A stretch of 54,721 bases of DNA from Serendipita indica DSM 11827 (lineage: Eukaryota; Basidiomycota; Agaricomycetes; Sebacinales; Serendipitaceae), in assembly GCA_910890315.1 (NCBI GenBank), contig CAJVGD010000033.1, forward strand, positions 1 to 54,721, read 5' to 3'. A program made the position numbers and the translations under genes. Of this stretch, positions 32,504 to 43,801 are shown in pieces (within the stretch, counting starts at the first letter, position 1; every line of letters begins with the position of its first letter). The notes under the pieces are model-generated. The model was not told where the DNA came from. It was given only the letters and a program-made list of their open reading frames with translations, and did not search any database.

Positions 32504-35500
32504 ATGTCGTCCACAAACTCAACCCAGCCCATCGATTCCACTATCGATCCGCCGGGTTCATCGTCTTTTGCAAATCGTTCATCGCGTAAGAGAGGGCAAG
32601 CATTCGACGTCGCCAGCACTGGTCTCAATCTCCTCGCGAGTATATCCGAGGCAACAGATGTACTCTCTCCTCTCAAGGCCATCTGTAAATCTACGGGTTT
32701 GATTCTCGAGGTCATCCAAGTAAGTTCGGTGAGACTGACATACCTTACCTCATGAATGTCGACAGGCTGTCGACGACAACCAAGAAGGATGGGATGAGCT
32801 AAGACGGCGTTTGGAAGAATATATGGTCGCTGTCAAGAATCAAATTGACGTGTTCGAAAGTTATCCGCCAGAAGCAATTGCTGTTGACGACGCGTTCAAG
32901 CAACCACTTATTCGCTATATCAAGTACGTAAGCGTTTCGACCTTGTGAATTATACTAACTGGTTCAGACGGCTCGAAGAGTTTCATAAGACTGTGACTCG
33001 CTACGAGCATAAACGACGTCCCAGTGGCTTTGGGGCATTTGCCGCTGCGAGTAAGATAAAAATGGATGTAGATATGATCAAGAAATTCAATCGCGACATC
33101 GAGGACTGCCATCGGCAGCTATCGGTACGAGTATCATCAACTTTTTCCGTAATCTCACTGTAGGCGCAGGAGCAATTAAACCTTTTCGTTGCACATCGTA
33201 TTGAAGGCGTCGACCGGAATATCAAGGCTATTAAGGCCAACGGGGAAGTCACTACGGCCAATATGGAGATGATCAAAGCCAACTTTGAGGTTACCAAAGC
33301 CAAAGTGGAAAAAATCCTGTCGGAAGGTAAATCAGATATTCATATGGTGTACTTGCTCACTATTTCCAGTTGATGCGTCTGCTATACTCCAGCTGCCAAT
33401 GGTTGCGTTCGCCGCAGCTTCAGTCCACAGGACCTGCCTCCAAGGAACTCGACAGGCTGTTCTTCAGACAATCTGGAACTGGACAGAACATAGCATATCG
33501 CAAAAGCCAATATTTTGGCTCTGTGATATCGCTGGCTCCGGCAAATCCACAGTCGCAATGTCCGTGGCAAACCGTTGGAGGACGGAGGGGATCTTAGGAG
33601 GCCAATTCTTCTTCTCCTTGTCCAGTAATGACGGATCCAGTACCGAGAAGTTTTGCTCGACCATAGCTAGGGAACTTGTGCAGCATATGCCCGAACTCGC
33701 ACCCCACGTTGCTGAGGCTGTGAAGCGAAATCCGGCTATCATGCGGGATTCGTTTCACGAGCAACTTCGAACGTTAGTCATTGATCCACTCCACCACCGA
33801 CAGGACCGAGTGTTCCTTGTCATTGACGCCGTCGACGAATGTAAATCGGGAGTACAGCGAAAGGAACTTCTCGATGGACTTGCCATGGTTGCTCGAGAAA
33901 CTCGAAATCTCAGGATCTTCATCACCAGTCGGCCAGATCCCGTCATCGAGGCCGTTTTGCGGCCACTCTCCATCAAAGCAGAGTTGAGGGACCGTCTGCA
34001 CAGCATCAACCATCGCGACAACATCGATGACATTACGGCCTACGTACATGAATCACTCCACGGAGTACTATCGCAGGACAAGAGACAGCGATTGGTCGAA
34101 AAGGCCCAAGGGCTATTCATTTGGGCGAGCACTGCATGCCGAATGCTCAAAGGCGAAGCCACATTAGACAGCCCCGAAAGCATATACGATCGCCTGGTCG
34201 CGGTCGACCAGACGGGGGATATAGACGAAGTATATAGCCTCGTCTTTGAGCGGGTGGACTCGAAGTCTTACACGACTATGTGCCATATGCTCGGCCTTCT
34301 ACTTGCAGCATTCGAGCCGCTCCCAATCGGCGATTTGGATGACCTGTTCAAGCACGCCGGAATCCAGGGGACTGCCAAGGTATTGGTACAGAACCTTGGG
34401 AGTGTTCTTACTGAGGATGCAACTACACACGTCATCCAATTTCGGCATCCCACCATGGTCGAGTATCTTCGACGTTGCTCTATCGCTACAGATAGCAATA
34501 ATCGCAATAGGATCAGCATAAACATGGCCAAGGCGCATGGTCAGGCCGCATCGTGGTGTCTCAAATGCCTTAAGTCGCGGAAGGAAGGTCTCAGATTCAA
34601 CATATGTCAACTCGAGTCATCTTTCTACCTAAATAGGCAGATCCCGAACCTTGATGTCAAAGTATCAAAGTTCATCCCAACGAGACTTCGATATGCGGTT
34701 TCCCATTGGTTGCTTCACGTGGCAGAAACTGATGACAGTTGGCAACGCACACTCAGAAATGAGGTGCGACACGTTCTTCGGGTTCCATACGTACTATACT
34801 GGATGGAAGTTCTAAGTCTTACTGGAGGAGTCTCACGCGCCATTTCCGGTCTTCGAGCTCTTACGCAGCAGACAGGAGTGAGTAACTTATACTGATGCAT
34901 TCTAGCTTCTCACACCAATTACAGCTTACAGAAGAGACTATAAGCAGTATAACGGAAGTCCGACGGTGCATGATGGCATTCTTGGTGCCGATTCAGGATA
35001 GCGTTCCACACATCTACATTTCCATGCTTCCTTTTACACCTAGATGGTCAAATATCCATTTAGAAGGTCTGAAAAAGTACAGGAACACATTTCTTGTAAC
35101 TCAAGGGCTCGAGGAGACGTATCCTGGGCTCCCTGAGGTTATTGAAGGTCACAAAGGCTCAATCCTTGCCGTCGCATTCTCGCCGGATGGCTCACAATTC
35201 GTCTCTGGTTCGAAGGATATGACAATTCGAATCTGGGACGCAGACACTGGCCAATCATTGGGAGAGCCACTCCGAGGTCACAATTCCGAAGTTTCGGCCA
35301 TCGCGTTCTCGCCAGATGCCTCAAGAATTATCTCTGGTTCGGGGGACTCTACAATTCGACTATGGGATGCAGTCAATGGTCGGCCATTGGGGGAGCCACT
35401 TCGAGGCCACCGAGGCAAGGTTATCACTGTCGCGTTCTCGCCAGACGGTTCACGGATCGTCTCTGGCTCAGAGGACGGAATAGCCCGATTGTGGCACGCA

Positions 35501-38175
35501 GTGACTGGTGAACTTTTAGGAGAGCCACTCCTTGGTCAAGAAAAGCCTGTCAATGCCATCACGTTTTCATTAGATGGTTCACGAATTGTCTCTGGCTCTC
35601 GGGGATATACACTTCGACTGTGTGACGTCGACAGTGGTCAGATATTGGGAAGGCCACTTCGAGGTCACCTAGGCAAGGTCACCGCTGTCGCGTTCTCGCC
35701 AGACGGTTCACGAATCGCCTCTGGCTCACAGGACTACACAATTCGAATATGGGACGCTGAGACATGTGAGCCACTGGGAGAGTCACTTCAAGATCACCAA
35801 TATTGGGCCGTCAGCCTCGCATTCTCGCCGGACGGTTCACGAATCGCCTCTGGCGGGCATAATGGTATTCGACTGTGGGACGTGGAGACATGTGAACCCT
35901 TGGGAGAGTCACCTAAAGGTCACCGACATTGGGTCATCAGCATTGCATTTTCGCCAGATGGTTCACGAATCGCCTCTGGCGAGTATGGCGGTGATGTTCG
36001 ACTGTGGGACGCGGGGACATGCGAGCCCTTGGGAGAGCCACTTCGAGGCCACCGATCCTCGGTAGCTGCCGTCGCCTTCTCGCCAGACGGTTCACGAGTC
36101 GCCTCTGGTTCACACGGCAACACAATTCGACTATGGAACGCGGAGACAGGTGAACCCTTGGGAGAGCCACTTCAAGGTCACCCATCTTGGGTCGTCAGCA
36201 TCGCATTCTCGCCAGACGGTTCACGAATCGTCTCTGGCTCGCTTGGCGGTGATATTCGACTGTGGGATGCAGTCAATGGTCAGCAGTCGGGAAAGCCACT
36301 TCGAGGACGCTCAGTCAGTACCGTCGGATTCTCGCCAGACGGCTCACAAATTGTCTCTGGCTCCGAAGACTCGATAATTCAACTGTGGGACGCAGAGACT
36401 GGTGTGCTTTTAAGAGAGCAACGAGTGGGTCACATGGGGCAGGCCAGCGTCGTCGCACTCTCACAAGATGGTTCACGAATTGTCTTTGGCTCAAAAGATG
36501 ATACTATTCGAATATGGGACGCGGATAATGGTGAGCTATTGGGTGAACAACTTAATGGTCATCAAGACGTGGTTACCTCTGTCGCGTTCTCGCCAGATGG
36601 TTCACGAATCGTCTCTTCCTCAAAGGACCAGACAGTTCGACTATGGGACGCTGAGACATGTGAGCCACTGGGAGAGCCACTTCGAGGCCACGGATTCCGG
36701 GTCACTGCCGTCGCTTTCTCGCCAGACGGCTCACGAATCGCCTCTAGCTCTCGTGACCACACCATTCGACTATGGGACGCGGAGACATGTGAACCCTTTG
36801 GAGAGCCACTTCAAGGTCACGAATATTGGGCCGTCAGCATTGCATTCTCGCCAGACAGTTCACGAATCGTCTCTGGCTCGCTTGGCGGTGATATTCGACT
36901 GTGGGATGCGGCTAATGGTAAGCCGTTAGGAGAGTCACTCCTTGGTAACAACTATCGGGTTTACGCCGTCGCATTCTCGCCAGACGGTTCACGGATCGTC
37001 TCTGGCTGCAGTGACGAAAAGATTCGAATATGGGACGCAGACACTGGTCAGCCGTTGGGAGAACCACTTTGCGGTCATCAAATGCGGTCACTGCCGTCGC
37101 ATTCTCGCCAAACGGGTCACGAATCGCCTCTGGCTCGAGAGAAGATTCAATTTGGCTGTGGGATGTAGGAACTGGTGAGAAGTTGAGACCGCTATATGGT
37201 CACGATCAGCTGGGTTACGGCCGTCGCATTCTCGCCAGACAGTTCACGAATTGTCTCCGGCTCCGAGGACTGTACAGTCCGCCTGTGGGACGCGGACACT
37301 GGTCAGAGGTTGAGAGAGCCACTCAAGGTCACGAATATAGGGTCACCTCTGTCGCTTTCTCCCCCAACGGCTCACGAATCGTCTCTGGCTCCAACGACTC
37401 TACAATTCGATTGTGGGACGCGATGACTGGGGAGTCATTGCGAAAGCTAGGCCACGAAAGCTGCGTTAGCGCCGTCGCCTTCTCGCCAGACGGCTCAAGA
37501 ATTGTTTCTGGCTCGCTGGATGACACAGTTCAGCTGTGGGATGCAGAGACTGGTGAGCCTTTGGGAGAGCCACTTCACGGTCACCAAGGAGAGGTCAATG
37601 CCGTGGCATTCTCGCCAGATGGCTCGATAATAGTATCTTGCTCGTGGGACCAAACGATTCGATTGTGGGACGCGTGCACCGGCGAACCACTGGGAGAGCC
37701 ACTCCGAGGACACCAACGCTCAGTCAGTGCCGTCGGATTCTCGCCAGACGGCTTACGAATCGTCTCCGGCTCACTTGACGGGACGACTCGACTGTGGGAT
37801 GTCGACACAGGTAATTACGACGTCGGCTCATAGTAAATTATGTGATGCTAACAAGCGTCATTAGGCAAAAGTGCAAATAACTCCGATCATAGTGGTAGCG
37901 AGTCTACATGTTCAGGTTCGCTCGAAGATATGGAGGGTACTCCTCTTGGGATATCCGTACCTGGGTTTGAGCTTTGCTCGCTTGTTGATGATGGCTGGGT
38001 GAAATCATCCGAGAAATTTCTCTTCTGGGTCCCGCCAAACAATCGGCATGGACTGATATATCCGCATCTTTTGACTATGCCAACAACAAGTGAGTACCGT
38101 GCAACCAGACTTGATTTCACCCGCTTCCACTTTGGAGGCTCTTGGACCAATGTTTGCAAAGATGCCATCTTGTGA
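32504..38175 (+). CDS. NACHT-WD40 NLR-like protein, copy 1 (21 WD40 repeats)
   Basis: Exons 32504-32719, 32766-32923, 32968-33124, 33164-33326, 33370-34877, 34925-37810, 37865-38175; about 1,800 residues. Order: helical N-terminal domain of unknown type (about 200 residues), a stalk of four heptads (such as [14 protein letters not shown]), a NACHT NTPase with Walker [15 protein letters not shown] and Walker [10 protein letters not shown], a winged/helical region, 21 WD40 repeats and a C-terminal module ([24 protein letters not shown]). NACHT-WD40 proteins of the HET-E/Nwd2 kind are switch ATPases in fungal self/non-self recognition and death; the role here is inferred. In repeats 16-18 the frame breaks three times (about 37080, 37205, 37325), while net phase to the last exon is kept and reading resumes cleanly. 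Base-call errors in a repetitive tract or early decay are both possible. Confidence 0.87.
35147..37809 (+). repeat. WD40 repeat array, 21 units of about 129 bp
   Basis: Tandem units of about 43 codons with the pattern GH-x5[16 protein letters not shown]4[17 protein letters not shown]. I count 21, which equals three seven-bladed propellers. Units are closely similar in DNA as well (TTCTCGCCAGACGGTTCACG recurs through most of them), which marks recent duplication or gene conversion. Confidence 0.88.
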
Positions 38176-38503
38176 TTGATATATCATTACATACTATACT
38201 CACTCTCTATGTACTAATGTGGAAATAATTTGAGGAAGAAATACATTTCTACGTCTCGGAAAGCCACTCGTATTATGCAGTTACTTGTTACTTTGCATCA
38301 CCCGGAACAGATGCGATCAGAATCTTTTTAAATTCCGGTGTTTCCAATTTCTCAAGTCTGGTGTATGACAAGCAGTATGTAGAGGCGGCTGGATCTTAGC
38401 TATCCGCACACTGAGGGGGACTTAGTGGAACGGAGAGTAGGTAGCCGATCATAGCTTGGTATTCCATGCTGCAAGACGAGATGCCTGAGGATACAATATG
38501 TTA
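38176..38503. other. Intergenic between NACHT copy 1 and NDUFB11-like gene
   Basis: The 3' ends of the plus-strand NACHT gene and the minus-strand NDUFB11-like gene face each other across this spacer of about 330 bp. No open frame of interest was seen. It should hold both terminators. Confidence 0.5.
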
Positions 38504-38993
38504 TCATCGTTGAATCCTACTATCAGCGGAAGGAATGTAACGAGCACTATCTCCTCTAGCCTCGAGACGTGCTTTGGCTTCCTCTAGAGCCCAATTCGAG
38601 ATGCTATGATACGAAGCGGAGAATTAGCTGCTGGCCGTAAAGTGATGTAAGGTGATAAGTACCTTGTATCTGGTCTGAAATAGAATATAGCAGTTGGCTA
38701 ACACGATGCTTCCGCCCATTCCAATGTGCCAGATGAGTTCCCAGTCTTCTCGTGGACGTTTCGACCCGTCCTTCTGAGGCTATAAGAAGTTGTCTATTGA
38801 GCATTGCAACTGTTTTGAACCATTTGTGACGTACAAGCTCGCTAAAAAGTAGCCCCGACGGCTCGTTGAAGTGCTCGCCCTGTGAAGCGTATCTCCGGCC
38901 ACCCAATGCTACTGCAGAAACGGTCGAGTGTGAATTTATCGGTATTGTTCGATGTTTGATGGCCCTGAGCAGGCCCGTTCGTGCGCTGGCCAT
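38504..38993 (-). CDS. Mitochondrial complex I subunit, NDUFB11/ESSS type
   Basis: Exons 38993-38835, 38779-38663 and 38603-38504 on the minus strand, about 125 residues. The start MASARTGLLRAIKHRT is a mitochondrial presequence. Then come YASQGEHFNEPSGLLFSE, the family core REDWELIWHIGMGG leading into a membrane helix, and RPDTSISNWALEEAKARL, which corresponds to the KPDTSIQTWALEEA of other ESSS subunits. This is a small single-helix accessory subunit of the inner-membrane arm of NADH:ubiquinone oxidoreductase. The first two exons join in phase 0. Within exon 2, near 38677-38688, the frame must change by one base for the RPDTSI end to be read, so one base is probably wrong there. It starts only 89 bp from the oppositely directed RIO2 gene. 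Confidence 0.72.
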
Positions 38994-39082
38994 GGGCGTC
39001 GATGTCTGGTTCCAAGATGTTGTGCGCTGAGGCTGGAAACCAAAACCTGCCCACATTTGTCTCAGGTTACTAAAAGGAGACG
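38994..39082. promoter_or_regulatory. Very short divergent promoter, NDUFB11-like (minus) and RIO2 (plus)
   Basis: Only 89 bp separate the two start codons. Both genes are housekeeping genes (respiratory complex I and 40S ribosome maturation). Unless transcripts start inside each other's coding sequence, this segment holds both core promoters and leaders. No obvious TATA box is present. Confidence 0.6.
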
Positions 39083-40789
39083 ATGAAGTTGGATGCGACT
39101 GACATACGATACCTGAGCTCTGAGGAATTCAGAGTTCTCACAGCGGTGAGCTCCTTGGGTCCGTTGAAGGATTGCCACTCACCAGTCGAGGTCGCCATTC
39201 GCCGCGGGAATCGTCTGATTATAGGTAGAAATGGGATCAAAGAACCATGAAGTAGTCCCGACATCTCTCATCACCCAGATATCAAAACTAAAATCAGGAG
39301 GAATCAACAAAATTCTTGGTTCACTCGCAAAACGCGGATTAGTGAGCAGGGTACAAAATGCGAAATGTATGAGATGGCCTTTCGTCTCTGAAAGGCTGAT
39401 TTGAGGCTCAATAACCTCCTAGATGATGGATATCGCTTGACATATGGAGGCTACGATTTCTTGGCTATCCGTGCGCTATCAAAACGTGACTCGGTGACTG
39501 CTGTCGGGAATCAGATTGGTGTCGGAAAGGAATCAGATATCTACGTGGTGACCAACGCCGAAGGAGAGGAACGAGTTCTCAAACTTCACCGGTCTGTCCC
39601 CATTTTCTACATGAGACTCAAACTTATGTCCCTTCACTTGATAGACTTGGAAGAGTGTCTTTCAGGGCCATCAAATCTAAGCGGGACTACCTAGGCAAGC
39701 GCAAGAGCGCAACTTGGATGTACATGTCCCGACTATCAGCGCAGAAGGAATGGGCTTTCATGAAAGTGAGTAGATAATGGCATAAGATGTCCTCTTATTG
39801 AAGACCTAGGTCTTGCACGAAAACGGGTTTCCCGTCCCTAAACCACTTGACCAAGCGAGGCACTGTGTCCTCATGGAATTAATCGACGCATACCCTCTGT
39901 ACGCCAGTATACCACTGAATTTATCCGCGCTAAGCCGTCACAGTCGACAAATTTCTGAACACCCATCCCCTGGGACTCTGTACTCCTCTCTGATGGACCT
40001 CATCGTCCGTTTTGCACACGCAGGGTTGATACACGGAGACTTCAACGAATTCAACATTCTCATCCACCGAGTGACGGGCGAACCCATCGTCATCGACTTT
40101 CCGCAAATGGTCAGCACGCGACACGCAAACGCAGAGTTTTACTTTAATCGCGACGTGGAATGCATCAAGACATTCTTTTTGCGCCGATTTGGGTACCAGA
40201 GTTTGGTGTGGCCTCGATTTAGCCGGATCATCAAGGAAGGCGAAAAGGATGAAGAGTCATTCCGACTCGACGTCGTTGTAGCGGCAAGTGGTTTCGGTAG
40301 AAAGGATCAAGAAGAGTTGGAAAAGGTGAGATCTTTTGACTGGTCCGTGTGCTACTGACGAACCTTTCGTAGTACATGGAGATGCAGGGAGGGGATGACG
40401 ATAGATCTCAATCAGAGTCTGAAGAAGAATCTGATGAAGATGAACACTCGGAAGCAGTCCCTCTCAACGACAATGACGTGGTGCCCGAATCTGGATCGGA
40501 CAAGGAGCAGGGGGTGGAGAATGCGTCTGAACAGGACTCGGACGACGAATCAAGGACATCTAGCTCACGCTCAAATCTCTCTGAACGACCACGGAACTCC
40601 AAGAAGAGTAAACCAAAAGCGAGACAGGAAGCCGATGTGAAGGAGCTAGTCTCGAGCGAACTTGCAAAGCAAAGGTCACGCCAGGAAAAGCGATATCACT
40701 CCAAGAGAAGCGCTGGGAAGCCAGGGAGAACAAAGGGAAGTAAGATGAAAAGCGACAAAAAAGTACGGGTCAATGACGGCTGGGACTGA
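39083..40789 (+). CDS. RIO2: Atypical serine kinase/ATPase RIO2 (40S ribosome maturation)
   Basis: Six exons (39083-39145, 39225-39366, 39423-39591, 39645-39765, 39810-40325, 40373-40789) join in phase to 475 residues. The RIO2 winged helix comes first (MKLDATDIRYLSSEEFRVLT, VEMGSKNHEVVPTSLI, KYDGYRLTYGGYDF), then the P-loop (IGVGKESDIY), the Lys motif (RVLKLHRLGR), RDYLGKRKSATWMYMSRLSA, the catalytic loop (GLIHGDFNEFNILI) and the metal-binding IDFPQMVS. The C-terminal 140 residues are acidic, then Lys/Arg-rich and disordered. RIO2 binds late pre-40S particles and drives release of assembly factors through ATP hydrolysis. All expected motifs are present and no frame break is seen, so this gene is intact. 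Confidence 0.94.
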
Positions 40790-40916
40790 GTACTGGAATC
40801 ATATCTCCTCATTGTACTATTCCCTTTAACCATTTGTATTCAGAACGTATCCAGATTTCTCTGCTCGTCTTCCTCTTAGGCATCCACCTTCTTAGCGCCT
40901 CCTCTTGACTTTCTCC

Positions 40917-42242
40917 ATGTCGACGCCTCCAGCATTGCGCTTGCCACCTGAACTCGATGAGCTCATATTCGACCACCTGAGTCACGAAAAGGCACTCTCA
41001 AGGCGTGTAGCCTCGTCTGTCGTGCATGGCTATTCCTCGCGAGGAAACATCTTTTCGAAGCGGTGCGTTTCGAATATCCAGGATGGGAAATCACCCCACC
41101 ACAGCCCAAACCAAGTGCATGGAAGAAAATCAGGGGACGATTCAGACGCAAGCTACGACGAGACTCGGCGAGTACGACGCCCATAACTAGCGGCAAGATG
41201 CCCATTGCCCGCAGCTGGGTAGACTTTCTTCGCGTTGACAAGGCTTCCAACAATGTACTTCGATATACCAAAAAACTCTGGTTTATCGTGCCGCTCCAAA
41301 AGAGCACGATTGGTCCCCCAGTCGGATTCATCTCAGAATTGTTCCAGCGCCGACCAGGCTTACGTAGTCTATACGTCGAGAGTTTCAACTCGTACAATGC
41401 TACATCATCTACACTGCTCAATGTGACCAACCTTGCCGCACACATCTCTTCACTTCGTCTCACGAGCGTCAACTTTCCGTCGATAGGAAACCTTATGGGC
41501 TTTCTATCGTCGATGATACAATGCTCAATATTGGTCATGACTGGCGTGACGTGGGATAGCGACGACAGTTCGTTTTTGCAACAACAATTATCGCCTCCAC
41601 CCATCCGCAAGATAGAACTAACATCTACCGATGTGCGACCATTTTACACGTGGCTTCAGGTCAAACAGGCTCTATCTGTTATAGAAGCTGTTGCCATCTC
41701 GCACCACACAACGGAGAACAGTGAATACGAGAACGACTTGCTCAGCCATTGCACGTCCCTTCGAACCCTATCGATCTACACATGCGAGCCCTGTTTTCCT
41801 AGTATTGCGGGTGAGTCGTCTACCTTTGCGAAGTCCACTAAATTGATGCCATCCAGCGACGTTGGACTTTACAAATTGTACAAGCGTGGAGACAATAATA
41901 CTTAGGGCTCGATACTCCGATGTCAGCTGCAAATGGATGCTTCATACGCTTAAGAAACTACCTCGACTCGACTTGCTGCGACGGGTGGTCATTCACTTCA
42001 GCCACCTACTCTACATTTACGCTATCCCCAAGCATTGCGCGCTTCTGGATGATTTTTTGTCGTTTGACCCCATCTTGCCCAAGACGATCTTGGTCATAGC
42101 TGACGTTTCCCAGTCCCTATCTCCCCTCGGCAGCTCTACCAACTTTGAAGCCTCGTTCCCAGAGCTTTACAAGAGCGGCCGCGTCAGAGTGGTCCTAAAT
42201 TCACCGAATGCACGCGATGATCCATTCTCGATTGAATGGTGA
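40917..42242 (+). CDS. F-box protein with LRR-like C-terminal part (1)
   Basis: Exons 40917-41810 and 41857-42242, about 426 residues. The start MSTPPALRLPPELDELIFDH and, in a shifted frame, LKACSLVCRAWLFLARKHLF together make a typical Agaricomycete F-box (DHL...TLKACSLVCRAW). The remainder has repeated Leu-rich strands (LRSLYVESFN, LSSLRLTSVNFPS) as in F-box proteins that recognise targets with LRR-like repeats. F-box proteins bind Skp1 and serve as substrate receptors of SCF ubiquitin ligases. The frame changes near the AAAA at 40987-40990; exon 1 is 894 bp, and one more base would match the phase of exon 2. A missing A in that run is therefore likely, and the gene is probably whole. The target is unknown. 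Confidence 0.75.
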
Positions 42243-42395
42243 ATGAGCCCCCTGATCTACCAGCCGGGATTGACAAATGTGGAGCAGAGATGTTCGTCTC
42301 GGTCGAATAGCTCGATTTGACCCCCGAGCCATGGCCGGCGCCTAACAAAACCTCGACCCGACCAATCCCTACGCCAGCACACATCCCAATCACTA

Positions 42396-43687
42396 ATGGA
42401 TAAACTCCCGTATGAACTTGTACAGGAGATATTGGACTATATAAAACATAACCGAAGGACATTGATTGCATGTAGTCAACTTTGCAAGGCCTGGAGGCAC
42501 ATGCTCCTTCCTTCTCTGCTCCAATCAGCCACATTTCGCTACAAATATCTCGACAAGCCAGCTAAACCAGAACCAACGATCACCGTCAAGGTAATAGAAT
42601 CCCGTTCTTGGATACGGTCAAGGCTTTCGAAACTGCTCACCGCGTCACCGGAAGCGCCTATGCGCGGGATTGGTGACGCAGAACAGGAAATATGGAATGA
42701 AGTGATGAGGGTGCTGGAGTCGTCTCAAGAGACACGGCTTCTCATCAAGAAACTGCATTTAGTAGGCGTTATTGGCGCCGCGGAGCATCTGGAGACACTC
42801 GCAGATATCCTTGCACGCGTACCCAACGTGAAAGAGCTTGAACTTTCTAGCTGGGTGTGGAAATCGTCCGGGTTCGGCGTCAAGCCGCTCAGTTTCCGAG
42901 CAGAGGCCATCACTACCGTCACGTTTCGGAGCATCAACTACTCGCTCATGTCGCAATTCGAGCAACATCTCTCGCTCTTTCCATGTTGTGTTTCGATAAA
43001 TCTGCATGCTGTACGGTGGTGGATGGCCGATGTCGACCGTCGGGTGCAACCTTTTCCTCGCACCTTGAAGCGCCTCTGGGCCCAAGGTGTCAACATCACC
43101 ACTATTCTCGAGCGACTGCTCGAAGTCAAGCCACCACTTCAACTGGAGAGCGTAGGACTCGTACCGCTCCTTGAGCAAAATATCCGTGCTGTCAATCGGC
43201 TACTTACACAAGTTGGGCGGACATTGACGCATCTAAGCATTGGATTTCAAAATATTTATCGAACTGGTACGTATCTCATTTGTATCGTTCGCCTCATCTT
43301 GACCAAGTTTGCACAGAAATCTTAAGGCCCGACGCATGCGTCAACTTGCTCTCGCTCAGTATTGTGTCTGTACCTTGGTCACAGTGGGGGAGACCTGATA
43401 AGACATGGGCTACGACACTCCTTGGAAGGTTTGCCATTGCCCGTCGCTTGCAGTCGATTACCATCGCCTATGAACCCGTTACACCAGTCGTGGTCACGTC
43501 GTCGATGAACACACTTGATGTCGATGATATGGTGGCACGGTCTTTCCCTCGATTGCAAGCGTTTACGTTGCAGAAGGAAAGATCTCGCATCGACAACTCC
43601 TTCGAGGAGCTGGACAACTATTTCCCAAAAATGTTCGCCAAGGGGATCCTCAAAGGAGAACTGCTACCACGATACTCAGATTTGTAG
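42396..43687 (+). CDS. F-box protein with LRR-like C-terminal part (2)
   Basis: Exons 42396-43266 and 43317-43687 join in phase to 413 residues. The F-box is at the very N terminus (MDKLPYELVQEILDYI, TLIACSQLCKAWRHMLLPSL). The rest is helical and Leu-rich (ETRLLIKKLHLVGV, LADILARVPNVKELELSS, LTHLSIGF), as expected for a substrate-binding region. It differs from the F-box gene directly upstream in both box and tail, so the two are neighbours and not recent duplicates. It presumably acts as an SCF receptor with an unknown target. No frame break is seen. Its 3' end lies 114 bp from the end of the CAP gene on the other strand. Confidence 0.78.
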
Positions 43688-43801
43688 TTTAGTTCGTTTG
43701 GGTATAGAAGGCCGCTCCGGGCGGTATATATTCCAAAAGCCGTTCTCTAATAGCCTATTTCGTACTTGATCATCTAGTCAGAGCAAACTTGAATTACGCT
43801 A

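Noticed and set aside
35147-37809. WD40 array as a CRISPR-like or satellite repeat
   Set aside because: Units of about 129 bp are coding throughout, keep the WD40 consensus and vary at the third codon position and at surface residues.
39070-39400. Minus-strand readings that look protein-like, such as FAFCTLLTNPRFASEPRILL and DVGTTSWFFDPISTYNQ
   Set aside because: They are the exact antisense of the first two RIO2 exons, whose plus-strand translation carries the family's known N-terminal sequence. The protein-like look is a by-product of that coding strand.
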